Shown here one piece after another: positions 1 to 6,621 of a stretch of DNA of 10,946 nucleotides (within the stretch, counting starts at the first letter, position 1; each line of letters starts with the position of its first letter). Origin of the DNA: Methanosarcinales archaeon (GTDB lineage Archaea; Halobacteriota; Methanosarcinia; Methanosarcinales; Methanogasteraceae). The position numbers and the translations under genes are program-made. The notes under the pieces were generated by a model, which saw only the letters and a program-made list of their open reading frames with translations, was not told where the DNA came from and made no database searches. The DNA lies in the NCBI GenBank assembly GCA_012961645.1, contig DTYY01000316.1:1-10946 (forward strand). The letters run 5' to 3'.

Positions 1-180
1 GACTTCCATCCATATATAGCTATTGTCATAAGACTATATTATGGGTAGGATGGACAAAATTTTTGTGGGTTTACTTATAATCTGCCCGATGTTACCGATC
101 ATGATCCAGATGAGGTTGTTTTTGACCTTCTGAACGGTGCGCCAGGGGTTCTGATATCAGATCCGCTACGTGCGGCAGAA

Positions 181-1530
181 GTGATCACAAAGACCGCTCT
201 TCTGATAAAACCAAAAAGAGACCATCTCAAGCATCTTCCCGAGACCGAAGAGGTTATAGAACTTGCAGAGACCTGTACCGAGTGTGGATGGTGCAATCGT
301 ACATGCCCAGGCAGCATGCCCATCCGCGAGGCAATGATCTCTGCAAAAGAAGGTGATCTTGACGGACTGGCAGACCTGTTTCACACATGCATCAATTGCG
401 GAAAGTGTGAGTCCAGCTGCAACCGGGATCTCCCGATCTTAAGCATGATCGGAAGATCTGCGCAGGATGCCATATTCGGCGAGGTGTATACCATGCGAGC
501 AGGAAGAGGGCCGGTGCTTGACACCGAGATCGAAGCCGGTGGTGAACTGGTCGTGCATGGCGAGGTTCCAGGGATCATCGCTCTGGTCGGATGCAGCAAC
601 TTCTCCAACGGGCACATGGATGTCGTCAGGATCGCTGAAGAGTTTACCAGCCGGGGCTACATCGTGGTTGCAACAGGATGTTCAGCGATGGCGATAGCGA
701 TGCACCGTGATTGCGACGGCACGACGCTCTATGAGAAGTGTCCTGGCTCCTTTGCTCCGGGCAGCCTTTTGAACATCGGCTCATGTGTTGCAAATTCGCA
801 TATAATCGGTGCCGCGATCAAGGTTGCCGCAATCTCTGCAGGAATGCCGCTTCGTGGAAATTTCGAGGAGATCGCTGATTATGTCCTGAACAGGGTCGGA
901 GCATGCGGTGTTGCATGGGGCGCGATGAGCCAGAAAGCCGCATCCATTGGTACAGGGATCAACAGATGGGGTATTCCGGTGATCGTTGGTCCGCACGGAT
1001 CAAAGTACAGAAGGGCATACCTGAGCAAGAAGGAACTGAGCGACTGGAAGCTATATGACAAAAGAACAGAGGAGATTGTATCAGGGGAGCCTGCACCAGA
1101 ACATCTGATGTATCCTGCAGAGACTGTGGAGGAGGCGATCGTTGCGATCGCTAAGTTCTGCATCAGACCGAGTGACAACGCGAAAGGAAGGCAGTTGAAA
1201 CTGCTGAACTATGCGGACCTGTATAAGAAGTACATGGGCACGCTTCCAGAGGATCTCAATCTCTTCGTCCGAAATGAAGAAGACATCCCCATCACGATGA
1301 GAGGTGAAATTATGGAATATCTGGAGAAGGTTGGCTGGAAGCCGAAGAAACCTGTTGCAGAACCAAGCAGACTTGGATTGGACGAAGACGCGTTCATCCG
1401 GAAGGAGATCGATCATCTGATCACGATGAAAGACGAGATCAGCAGATACCTGGAGACGGTTGGCTTGAGATCCGAGAAAATCTGTCGTAGAACCGAGATG
1501 GAAGATTTATATGGGCACTCAAATAACTGA
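181..1530 (+). CDS. cdhA: CO dehydrogenase/acetyl-CoA synthase alpha subunit, C-terminal half (5' end truncated or interrupted)
   Basis: CdhA is the CO-oxidising/CO2-reducing nickel-iron subunit of archaeal CODH/ACS, working in the cytoplasmic Wood-Ljungdahl pathway. The visible 449 residues (GTG start at 181) carry two ferredoxin-type motifs, Cys32/35/38/42 and Cys70/73/76/80 (clusters E and F). They also carry three of the C-cluster cysteine motifs: GCSN (Cys138), TGCSA (Cys167) and GSCVAN (Cys202). The remaining C-cluster ligands (one His, two Cys) belong to the N-terminal half of the roughly 800-residue family and are absent. The same frame reads back as recognisable CdhA (for example LPDVTDHDPDEVV from about 82) to about base 75, but has TAG at 46-48 and no ATG, GTG or TTG between that stop and 181. 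The true start is therefore uncertain: truncation, frameshift or rearrangement are all possible. No Shine-Dalgarno is evident before 181. The stop is TGA, 59 nt before cdhB. Family identity is sure; gene completeness is not. Confidence 0.86.
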   Translation: MITKTALLIKPKRDHLKHLPETEEVIELAETCTECGWCNRTCPGSMPIREAMISAKEGDLDGLADLFHTCINCGKCESSCNRDLPILSMIGRSAQDAIFGEVYTMRAGRGPVLDTEIEAGGELVVHGEVPGIIALVGCSNFSNGHMDVVRIAEEFTSRGYIVVATGCSAMAIAMHRDCDGTTLYEKCPGSFAPGSLLNIGSCVANSHIIGAAIKVAAISAGMPLRGNFEEIADYVLNRVGACGVAWGAMSQKAASIGTGINRWGIPVIVGPHGSKYRRAYLSKKELSDWKLYDKRTEEIVSGEPAPEHLMYPAETVEEAIVAIAKFCIRPSDNAKGRQLKLLNYADLYKKYMGTLPEDLNLFVRNEEDIPITMRGEIMEYLEKVGWKPKKPVAEPSRLGLDEDAFIRKEIDHLITMKDEISRYLETVGLRSEKICRRTEMEDLYGHSNN

Positions 1531-1574
1531 TCCCCGAGAAGATCTGTTTCATAACCAAAAGGCTCGAATCATCG

Positions 1575-1582
1575 AAGGAGGG
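1575..1582 (+). promoter_or_regulatory. Strong Shine-Dalgarno of the cdhB fusion gene
   Basis: AAGGAGGG, complementary to the archaeal 16S 3' end, sits 7 nt before the ATG at 1590 and only 1 nt before the in-frame GTG at 1584. It therefore decides the start in favour of 1590. Confidence 0.75.
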
Positions 1583-1589
1583 TGTGATA

Positions 1590-2504
1590 ATGGTAGCTAA
1601 TCAGTATACCAATGTCCCGGTTCCGGGTTTAGGGAAGGCTGCAACGCCTGCAACAATCGCAATGCTGATAAAGAAATCCCGGCGCCCGGTACTTGTAGTC
1701 GGAAGCGATGCAACGCATCTTGACTGGATCAGAGACATATCAGGAGAGATAGATTTTACATCTGTCGCGACCGCAACGATTGCGGGTCCGATGCAGGAGC
1801 ATGGCATCGTACCAGATCGGATCATGGGTGCCGCCGAGATCACGAATCTTCTGAGTACCCCGGAGTGGCAGGGCATCCGCGGCGAGGGGCAGCATGATCT
1901 CGCCATATACATGGGCGTCATAGATCAGCTCGAAGCCCAGATGTTGGCAACACTCAAGAACTTCGCGCCGCATGTCGCTACGGTCTCACTATCGCCTGAA
2001 TACCAGCCGAATGCCGATCTATCGGTCTCGAACCTTGGTGATTCGGAGTTTGATGAGTTTCTGCTGGCAGTCGGGGATGCTCTCTCTGCCGAAACATTCC
2101 GGTACACGCATAAGGTCGATTCTATCAAATGCACAGAATGCGGCGACTGTGTCTTTGCGTGCGAGAAAGAGCACGGGAAATCCAGGATACGTCTCTCCGA
2201 AGCACGGGTTCCTCTGCTCTGCCTTCACTGCCTGCCAGATAAGGCAAAATGTGCCGCTGTATGTGGTGTGGGTGCGATAAAGGACAATTCCGGTATTCTG
2301 GTGGTTGATTACGAACTCTGCACTGGATGTGGTGCGTGCGAGGATGCGTGCCCTGCCAGGCACATCTTCGTCGGAGACGACGGCGTGGCGCATAAGTGCA
2401 CGCTCTGTATGGATTCAGCACGTATCATCCCTGCATGTGTTGCCGCGTGCAAGGGTGGTGCAATGATATATGGAGTAGAGGAGAAGAAGAGAAATAAGCG
2501 GTAA
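1590..2504 (+). CDS. cdhB: CODH/ACS epsilon subunit fused to a CooF/HycB-like polyferredoxin domain
   Basis: Residues 1 to about 172 are a CdhB epsilon domain, the cofactor-free Rossmann-like partner of CdhA in the alpha2-epsilon2 subcomplex, with the typical RRPVLVVGSDA strand at 31-41. Epsilon alone is about 170 residues; this protein has 304. The extra C-terminus holds 16 cysteines in four [4Fe-4S] motifs: Cys181/184/187/191, Cys211/214/221/225, Cys244/247/250/254 and Cys270/273/283/287. This layout (CxxCxxCxxxC, CxxCx6CxxxC, CxxCxxCxxxC, CxxCx9CxxxC) is that of CooF, HycB and other electron-transfer subunits of redox enzymes. The inferred job is to pass electrons between CdhA and an outside partner. 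I chose the ATG at 1590 because the strong AAGGAGGG at 1575-1582 lies 7 nt before it; the GTG at 1584 is only 1 nt from that site. It follows cdhA by 59 nt in the same direction and is probably cotranscribed. The reading frame is continuous across the junction. Confidence 0.93.
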   Translation: MVANQYTNVPVPGLGKAATPATIAMLIKKSRRPVLVVGSDATHLDWIRDISGEIDFTSVATATIAGPMQEHGIVPDRIMGAAEITNLLSTPEWQGIRGEGQHDLAIYMGVIDQLEAQMLATLKNFAPHVATVSLSPEYQPNADLSVSNLGDSEFDEFLLAVGDALSAETFRYTHKVDSIKCTECGDCVFACEKEHGKSRIRLSEARVPLLCLHCLPDKAKCAAVCGVGAIKDNSGILVVDYELCTGCGACEDACPARHIFVGDDGVAHKCTLCMDSARIIPACVAACKGGAMIYGVEEKKRNKR

Positions 2505-2526
2505 GTAACCGCTTAAGTCGCTTTTT
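2495..2526 (+). terminator. Hairpin plus T-run terminator after the cdhAB unit
   Basis: TAAGCGGT (2495-2502) and its exact reverse complement ACCGCTTA (2508-2515) form an 8-bp stem with a 5-nt loop, followed after 6 nt by TTTTT at 2522-2526. The stem overlaps the last codons and the TAA stop (2502-2504) of the fusion gene. Archaeal termination relies mainly on the T-run, so the hairpin may instead help RNA stability or 3'-end formation. The position makes cdhA-cdhB a transcription unit separate from ycaO. Confidence 0.6.
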
Positions 2527-2544
2527 ATCCACTCAAAACAGGGT

Positions 2545-2598
2545 CGCAAAAGAGGTTTATACGGGACCCCATGGCCCCTCTGGGGTTGCATTAATAAG
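2545..2598 (+). promoter_or_regulatory. Promoter region of ycaO with two TATA-like elements
   Basis: Two candidate box A elements precede the ATG at 2623. TTTATA at 2557-2562 follows a purine-rich BRE-like stretch (GCAAAAGAGG) and would start RNA near 2585. TTAATAAG at 2591-2598 lies about 27 nt before the ATG, which fits a leaderless transcript, and there is no convincing Shine-Dalgarno before ycaO. Between them a GC-rich stretch at 2566-2586 can fold as ACCCC/GGGGT or as CCCC-TCT-GGGG. Confidence 0.4.
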
Positions 2599-2622
2599 TG
2601 ACCCAGCCTGAGATAAACCCCC

Positions 2623-3909
2623 ATGCAGCTAAAGATCAACCATGCGATTAAGTATCAGCCTGACACCCAGCGGGTGCTCGACTACGAGACAACGCTTTCC
2701 AATGTCGAAAACATCCTTCCTGATATCGGGGTGGCCGAACTTACCGATATCACAGACCTTGACCGGGTCGGGATTCCTGTGGTTGCAGCGACCAGACCGA
2801 GTGCAGGGTATGGTGCGATAAAAATATATTCTGGCAAGGGCGCAACTCCCATACATGCGCGGATCTCTGCGATAATGGAGTCTGTTGAGAGATGTTTTGC
2901 CGAAATACCTGAAGCAAATACCGACTTTAAAGGCAAACCAATTAACACGGATATAATCACCGATTCTTATGAAAATCTAAGGAGGGAAAATGCGATCGAC
3001 CCTGAAACTCTGTTCCTGCCTGAACCGCTTCCTGAGAACACGAGGCTCGAATGGATGCAGGGATGGGATCTGATCAGTGAGAGCGAGGTTCTTGTACCCT
3101 CCAATGCGGTATACCACCCCTACGCCCGTGGAATATCCATATTTCGCAGCAATACCAACGGGCTTGCCTCTGGCAACACCATTGAGGAAGCCATCGTACA
3201 CGGGTTGCTCGAGGTGATTGAGCGGGACGCCCTGAGCGTGACCGAATATTCGAGGAACACTGGCAGAGAGGTTCTTCTGCATGAGGACGATGGCGTGGTA
3301 TACGATCTGAAGAAAAGGTTCGAGGAGGCTGGTATCTCTGTAAAATTGTGGCTTCTGCCCTCGATAACAGAGATATCGGTCGTGGTTGCTGTGCTTGACG
3401 ATGTCAAAACCCGTGACCCGACGATGCTTGTGATGGGTGCAGGCGCACACCTCAAACCAGCCCACGCGGTCTATCGTGCGCTCACCGAGGCGGCGCAGTT
3501 CAGGCTGTCGCAGATATCGGGCGCGCGGGATGATGTGCAGAAGCGTACAGGGTTCGTCCATGAAGCCGGGTACGAGCGCATGAAACAGGTGAACAGATTC
3601 TGGTACGTGGACGGCGAGACCATCGAGCTTGCAAAAATTCCTGATCTTTCGTCAAACACACCTGCAAAGGATATCGAGGCGATCATAGAGAGACTCCGCG
3701 GCGCTGCTTTGCACGCAATCGTCGTTGACCTCTCCCAGCCATGGATTGATGTGCCTGTGGTCAGGACGATCATTCCGACCTTTGAACTGTACAGAGTGGA
3801 CCGTGAGCGCCTCGGCAGCCGTGCAAGAGAGGCACGAAAGGAGCATAAGCAAGGTATGATGCGTGTGAAACGGGATACGGGGGGACGCAGGCGGTTGAAA
3901 TTGCCATAA
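2623..3909 (+). CDS. ycaO: YcaO-type McrA-glycine thioamidation protein (methanogenesis marker 1)
   Basis: YcaO enzymes use ATP to activate a backbone amide. In methanogens and ANME archaea this one converts an active-site glycine of the methyl-coenzyme M reductase alpha subunit to thioglycine. ATP/Mg-binding motifs of the fold are visible in order: SAIMESVER (Ser82, Glu86, Arg90), EVIERD (Glu197, Glu200) and TEAAQFRL (Glu289, Gln292). The 428-residue length is typical of the archaeal group, and the C-terminus is basic (KRDTGGRRRLKLP). Its presence implies that the organism encodes Mcr. The partner gene tfuA, often beside ycaO, is not in the window; the next gene converges from the other strand 32 nt away. 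The gene stands apart from the cdh genes, behind their terminator. Assignment to the Mcr-modifying branch rather than peptide-antibiotic cyclodehydratases rests on overall similarity and the methanogen-like context. Confidence 0.92.
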   Translation: MQLKINHAIKYQPDTQRVLDYETTLSNVENILPDIGVAELTDITDLDRVGIPVVAATRPSAGYGAIKIYSGKGATPIHARISAIMESVERCFAEIPEANTDFKGKPINTDIITDSYENLRRENAIDPETLFLPEPLPENTRLEWMQGWDLISESEVLVPSNAVYHPYARGISIFRSNTNGLASGNTIEEAIVHGLLEVIERDALSVTEYSRNTGREVLLHEDDGVVYDLKKRFEEAGISVKLWLLPSITEISVVVAVLDDVKTRDPTMLVMGAGAHLKPAHAVYRALTEAAQFRLSQISGARDDVQKRTGFVHEAGYERMKQVNRFWYVDGETIELAKIPDLSSNTPAKDIEAIIERLRGAALHAIVVDLSQPWIDVPVVRTIIPTFELYRVDRERLGSRAREARKEHKQGMMRVKRDTGGRRRLKLP

Positions 3910-3941
3910 CATCCTGGGTTTTCTGTTGCCCTCGCAAACTA

Positions 3942-4361
3942 TCATTCGCCCACGATCTGCACGATCAGTTTGCGTTTCCTCGGGCGGTTGTCCAGATCGA
4001 TGAATATGATCTGCTGCCATGTCCCGAGCATCATGCTGCCGCCGGCAAACGGCACAGACAAGCTCGGACCGAGCAGTGAAGCCCGCACATGTGAATGCCC
4101 ATTACCATCCCCCCACTTCAGATTGTGCATGTATTCGATGCCCTGCGGCGCAATTCGATCAAGCATAGCCTTAAAATCCGAAACCAATCCGGATTCATAC
4201 TCAATTGTTGTCACAGCGCCTGTGGCACCCGGTACAAATACCGTAACGATTCCATCAGTGATTTTTGACTTTGAAAGCGCATCTGAAACATCCTTTGTTA
4301 CATCCACGATGTCTGCGTTTCCATCTGTTGAGAAATTCAGGTACTGAGTGCTGACCGCCAT
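3942..4361 (-). CDS. YjbQ/UPF0047 family protein (possible secondary thiamine-phosphate synthase)
   Basis: This 139-residue protein matches the compact YjbQ family along its full length. Signature stretches are DGIVTVFVPGATGAV (36-50), WGDGNGHSHVRASLLGPS (83-100, with the conserved HSH of the presumed active or metal site) and LGTWQQIIFIDLDNRPRKR (112-130). Some family members have weak thiamine-phosphate synthase activity, but the physiological role is unsettled. It is cytoplasmic, with no signal or membrane segment. The ATG lies 2 nt after the stop of the upstream small membrane gene, whose GGTGAG end also serves as its Shine-Dalgarno, so the two are translationally coupled. It converges with ycaO. 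Confidence 0.9.
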   Translation of the reverse strand: MAVSTQYLNFSTDGNADIVDVTKDVSDALSKSKITDGIVTVFVPGATGAVTTIEYESGLVSDFKAMLDRIAPQGIEYMHNLKWGDGNGHSHVRASLLGPSLSVPFAGGSMMLGTWQQIIFIDLDNRPRKRKLIVQIVGE

Positions 4362-4363
4362 TT

Positions 4364-4540
4364 TTACTCACCAAGATTAGCCAGTTTCCAGCCAGCCGCA
4401 CTGATTACGAGGGTGAAAGCAAGAAGTGAGATCACAGATCCGAGTGCCGCTATACCGGTGTGTTCAAATACGACGCACAGCAGGGTGAAGAGGAGCACCG
4501 AGCCGATCGATGCCATGATCTCGAAGGTTGATTTATTCAT
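4364..4540 (-). CDS. Small two-helix membrane protein of unknown function
   Basis: An open frame from ATG at 4540 to TAA at 4364 encodes 58 residues. After a short polar N-terminus (MNKSTFEIM) there are two hydrophobic stretches: about 10-26 (SIGSVLLFTLLCVVFEH region) and about 29-51 (GIAALGSVISLLAFTLVIS region, ending AAGWK). They are joined by a short loop, giving an alpha-helical hairpin. I do not recognise the family. Support for it being real is the 2-nt spacing to yjbQ, the yjbQ Shine-Dalgarno embedded in its last codons, and the strongly hydrophobic, non-random composition. It lacks a clear Shine-Dalgarno of its own; a TATA-like CTTTTTAA lies about 25-32 nt before the ATG, so it may be read from a leaderless mRNA. 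Confidence 0.62.
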   Translation of the reverse strand: MNKSTFEIMASIGSVLLFTLLCVVFEHTGIAALGSVISLLAFTLVISAAGWKLANLGE

Positions 4541-4608
4541 TGCAGTAGCATCGACAGGAGAGGTTAAAAAGATTCGTTCTGGTGCTCTGTTGCTGATGTA
4601 AGCATAAA

Positions 4609-4623
4609 CATCTGCGGCAGATG
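4609..4623. repeat. 15-nt palindrome CATCTGC-G-GCAGATG
   Basis: A perfect 7-bp inverted repeat around a single central G, 69 nt upstream of the small membrane gene start at 4540. On the minus strand it sits directly upstream of a TATA-like TTTATG (4608-4603), a usual place for an archaeal operator or activator site. Ten bases of it, CATCTGCCGC when read on the minus strand, recur on the plus strand at 4747-4756. Confidence 0.5.
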
Positions 4624-4689
4624 GATCTCTGTTATTTCAAAAAATCCTGCTTATTATGCTTTTTGTGGATTAATACGCTCTATAATCGA

Positions 4690-4776
4690 TAAAAATCAGA
4701 AAAAGATACGATTTAGCATATTTCAATGACCATGCGCGTTCCTGGGCATCTGCCGCTTAAAGGCATTTTCGGCAGA
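4690..4776 (-). terminator. Putative termination region of the lipoprotein/CcdA-like operon
   Basis: Downstream of the stop at 4795, read on the minus strand, a 7-bp stem TCTGCCG/CGGCAGA (4776-4770 with 4755-4749) encloses a 14-nt loop. About 45 nt further are two T5 runs (4704-4700 and 4695-4691). T-rich tracts are the main archaeal termination signal. The hairpin and T-runs are not adjacent, so this is only a plausible terminator. Confidence 0.35.
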
Positions 4777-4794
4777 ATTCTTGAGATACATCGG

Positions 4795-6156
4795 TCACAA
4801 TATGAATAAACCCAGTGCCACCAGAATTATCCCTGTTATCAGCCTTATCTGAGCTCTTTTATCTTTCCTGAACTGATCCACTCTTTTAGGACTCAAACCC
4901 ACAACGATGGCAATCCCGATTATCAGTATAGGCAGGATCACACCAAAATTATAAGCGAATAAAAATGTTATTCCAGCCAGTTTCTCTTCCTGCACGGCGA
5001 TTAGATTTAATATCGTCAGGTAAATAGCACCCACGCACGGCGCTTTCACAAGCGAAAACAGTGCACCCAGACCCAGGGCAGAGAGATGACTATTCTTTCT
5101 GATCAGCCTTTCCATCGCACTCTTCGTCATTTCAGAACTTTCAAACAGCGATTTTGCCTTCGTTTTTATGTAAACGTAGTCGTAGATGTGCAGAATGCCC
5201 AGTGCTATGGTTATCACACCAAGAACGGGATTTAAAGAACGAAAATCGCCTGCAAATGATAAAAGTCCGATTCCGGTCAGGAGATACACCAGAAAGACCC
5301 CTGAAGAGAAGACAAAAATGAATTTTATGACCTCAGACTTTTTTCCTGTATTTGAAAGTATCATTGCCGCCATGAAAGCAACCACTGCAAAGAGACACGG
5401 GTTTGCCCCTGCTATCAATCCTGCCAGAAACACCGTAAATAACGTCAAGACTACCGCTATCTGGATTATTACCGTGTTTGAAACAGCCTTCTTTTCTATA
5501 TCTGCACCGATGTATGTTATCTGAGCGCCTTCTATCCTGTGATTTCCAGAATGCGTTTTTGGATCCACCCGGGCGGCATAAGTTATGTTTTTCACCTCGC
5601 CTGGAGATAGTGTTCCATTCCATGTTGGTCTGCCTTCCTTCACCACTAAAAAATCCGGATACTGGTCGATCAAGAATACATCGGTCGTTATATTCTTCTT
5701 GTTGACTACAGAGATCTTTATCGTAACCTCCTCACCCGGATTTAACTTAACAGGGCTGATCTCCTTATGCACATCTATTTCAGGCTCATAAAGTGTTTTA
5801 TTTATCGAACTTAAGAGAAGACTCTCCAATTTTGATAGATTGCCACGATAATCGCTGTACAGTATTATCTCTTTCTCCTGCACCACCATAGAAGGTATTT
5901 CAACGATCCCGTATCCATCCATCATCTCAATTCCGGTGGCTGTATTGGAATTGTATCTGCTGATGATTACCTGACCTTTTAACTGCCCATCGAGTCCTTC
6001 CAGTACTCCATCAGCCTCTTCGCAGTGCGAGCAATCCGGATCAAAGAAGAGGACTATGTTCACTGTTTCGTTTGCAGCACCCACATTAGGTGGTGCTACC
6101 AGAAATGCGGCGATGATTGCAACCGCAGCAATCTTCATGTACCCGTAGCCAGCCAT
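4795..6156 (-). CDS. Membrane thiol-disulfide transporter: thioredoxin-like, beta-sandwich and CcdA/DsbD-like domains
   Basis: The 453-residue protein has three parts. An N-terminal signal or anchor segment (about 8-28) is followed by an extracytoplasmic thioredoxin-like domain (about 31-125) with the redox pair Cys42-Ser-His-Cys45 and a cis-proline candidate at Pro88 (VEIPSM). Then comes a beta-rich segment (about 130-228; NPGEEVTIKISVVNKKN) resembling NEW3/CARDB or DsbD-alpha-like immunoglobulin folds. Last is a CcdA-like transmembrane domain (about 228-453) with paired cysteines in GANPC (Cys254) and KAPC (Cys374). The layout is analogous to DsbD: electrons from cytoplasmic thioredoxin cross through the membrane cysteines to the outer CxxC, although the domain order differs from bacterial DsbD. 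It starts 4 nt after the upstream lipoprotein gene, with AGGTG just before the ATG. A later ATG at residue 7 would give a more standard signal peptide. The substrate is unknown; the CSSC lipoprotein upstream is a natural candidate. Confidence 0.85.
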   Translation of the reverse strand: MAGYGYMKIAAVAIIAAFLVAPPNVGAANETVNIVLFFDPDCSHCEEADGVLEGLDGQLKGQVIISRYNSNTATGIEMMDGYGIVEIPSMVVQEKEIILYSDYRGNLSKLESLLLSSINKTLYEPEIDVHKEISPVKLNPGEEVTIKISVVNKKNITTDVFLIDQYPDFLVVKEGRPTWNGTLSPGEVKNITYAARVDPKTHSGNHRIEGAQITYIGADIEKKAVSNTVIIQIAVVLTLFTVFLAGLIAGANPCLFAVVAFMAAMILSNTGKKSEVIKFIFVFSSGVFLVYLLTGIGLLSFAGDFRSLNPVLGVITIALGILHIYDYVYIKTKAKSLFESSEMTKSAMERLIRKNSHLSALGLGALFSLVKAPCVGAIYLTILNLIAVQEEKLAGITFLFAYNFGVILPILIIGIAIVVGLSPKRVDQFRKDKRAQIRLITGIILVALGLFIL

Positions 6157-6160
6157 GCAC

Positions 6161-6601
6161 CTACTGCTCTATAACAACACTGTATGTTGCGTTTGCAACT
6201 GTAACGTTACCATAAACCACTGAAGTGTTGAAATGATATGCCCCCGGATCTATACCCGAGCAGGACGAGCATGCGGGTGTTTTGTACGTGAATGACACGT
6301 TATTCAGTCCATGGGTGAGGTTTGTGGTCGTCTCCTTGAAGAGCAGGTTCTTGCCCCGCTTGTTTCTGACTCCTGATACATTGATGTAGACATTATCCAT
6401 GTCTGTTGAGGATTTGAGCACCACTGTGATGTTCATAATCTCATTTGAGTGATAAGTGTCATTGTCTGTAGTTACACGTTCAACCGCAATCGACTCGGTG
6501 ATGGGCACGGATACGCATCCGGTAAGCAGCACCGCCAAGCAGATCAAAACTCCTGTGGATACCAGTCTTTTCATCTGTTTATTCTCTTTGTCTCCTGCCA
6601 T
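6161..6601 (-). CDS. Lipoprotein with CSSC motif, probable partner of the downstream CcdA-like protein
   Basis: This 146-residue protein has a lipoprotein signal: a basic n-region, a hydrophobic core (about 14-27) and lipobox LLTG-Cys29. The mature part is predicted to be beta-rich and contains seven N-x-S/T sequons (such as NITV, NVSG, NLTH, NATY), suggesting an exposed and possibly N-glycosylated domain. Cys111-Ser-Ser-Cys114 is the only cysteine pair and could be a redox or metal site. I do not recognise the family; the beta-sandwich would resemble DsbD-alpha-like or CARDB modules. The ATG at 6601 has GAGAGG 10 nt upstream; the internal Met10 is an alternative start. Its stop is 4 nt before the CcdA-like gene, so both form an operon, and the CSSC may be reduced by that protein. 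Confidence 0.72.
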   Translation of the reverse strand: MAGDKENKQMKRLVSTGVLICLAVLLTGCVSVPITESIAVERVTTDNDTYHSNEIMNITVVLKSSTDMDNVYINVSGVRNKRGKNLLFKETTTNLTHGLNNVSFTYKTPACSSCSGIDPGAYHFNTSVVYGNVTVANATYSVVIEQ

Positions 6602-6621
6602 ACTTAATTTGCCTCTCTTGT

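Larger units (their letters stand above)
4541..4794. other. Intergenic region with palindrome, T-tracts and no gene
   Basis: I see no convincing coding frame here. It separates the yjbQ unit from the lipoprotein/CcdA-like operon, both on the minus strand. It holds a short palindrome (4609-4623), a related half-site (4747-4756), a hairpin (4749-4776) and minus-strand T-tracts near 4690-4704. Confidence 0.6.

Noticed and set aside
46..48. In-frame TAG in cdhA read as pyrrolysine
   Set aside because: TAG is used as the ordinary stop of at least three genes here (stops at 6161, 8396 and 9081), and the sequence before the TAG does not continue CdhA homology.
2977..3561. 194-residue open frame antisense to ycaO
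   Set aside because: It lies wholly opposite a clear YcaO gene, has no recognisable domain and no ribosome binding site; typical shadow frame.
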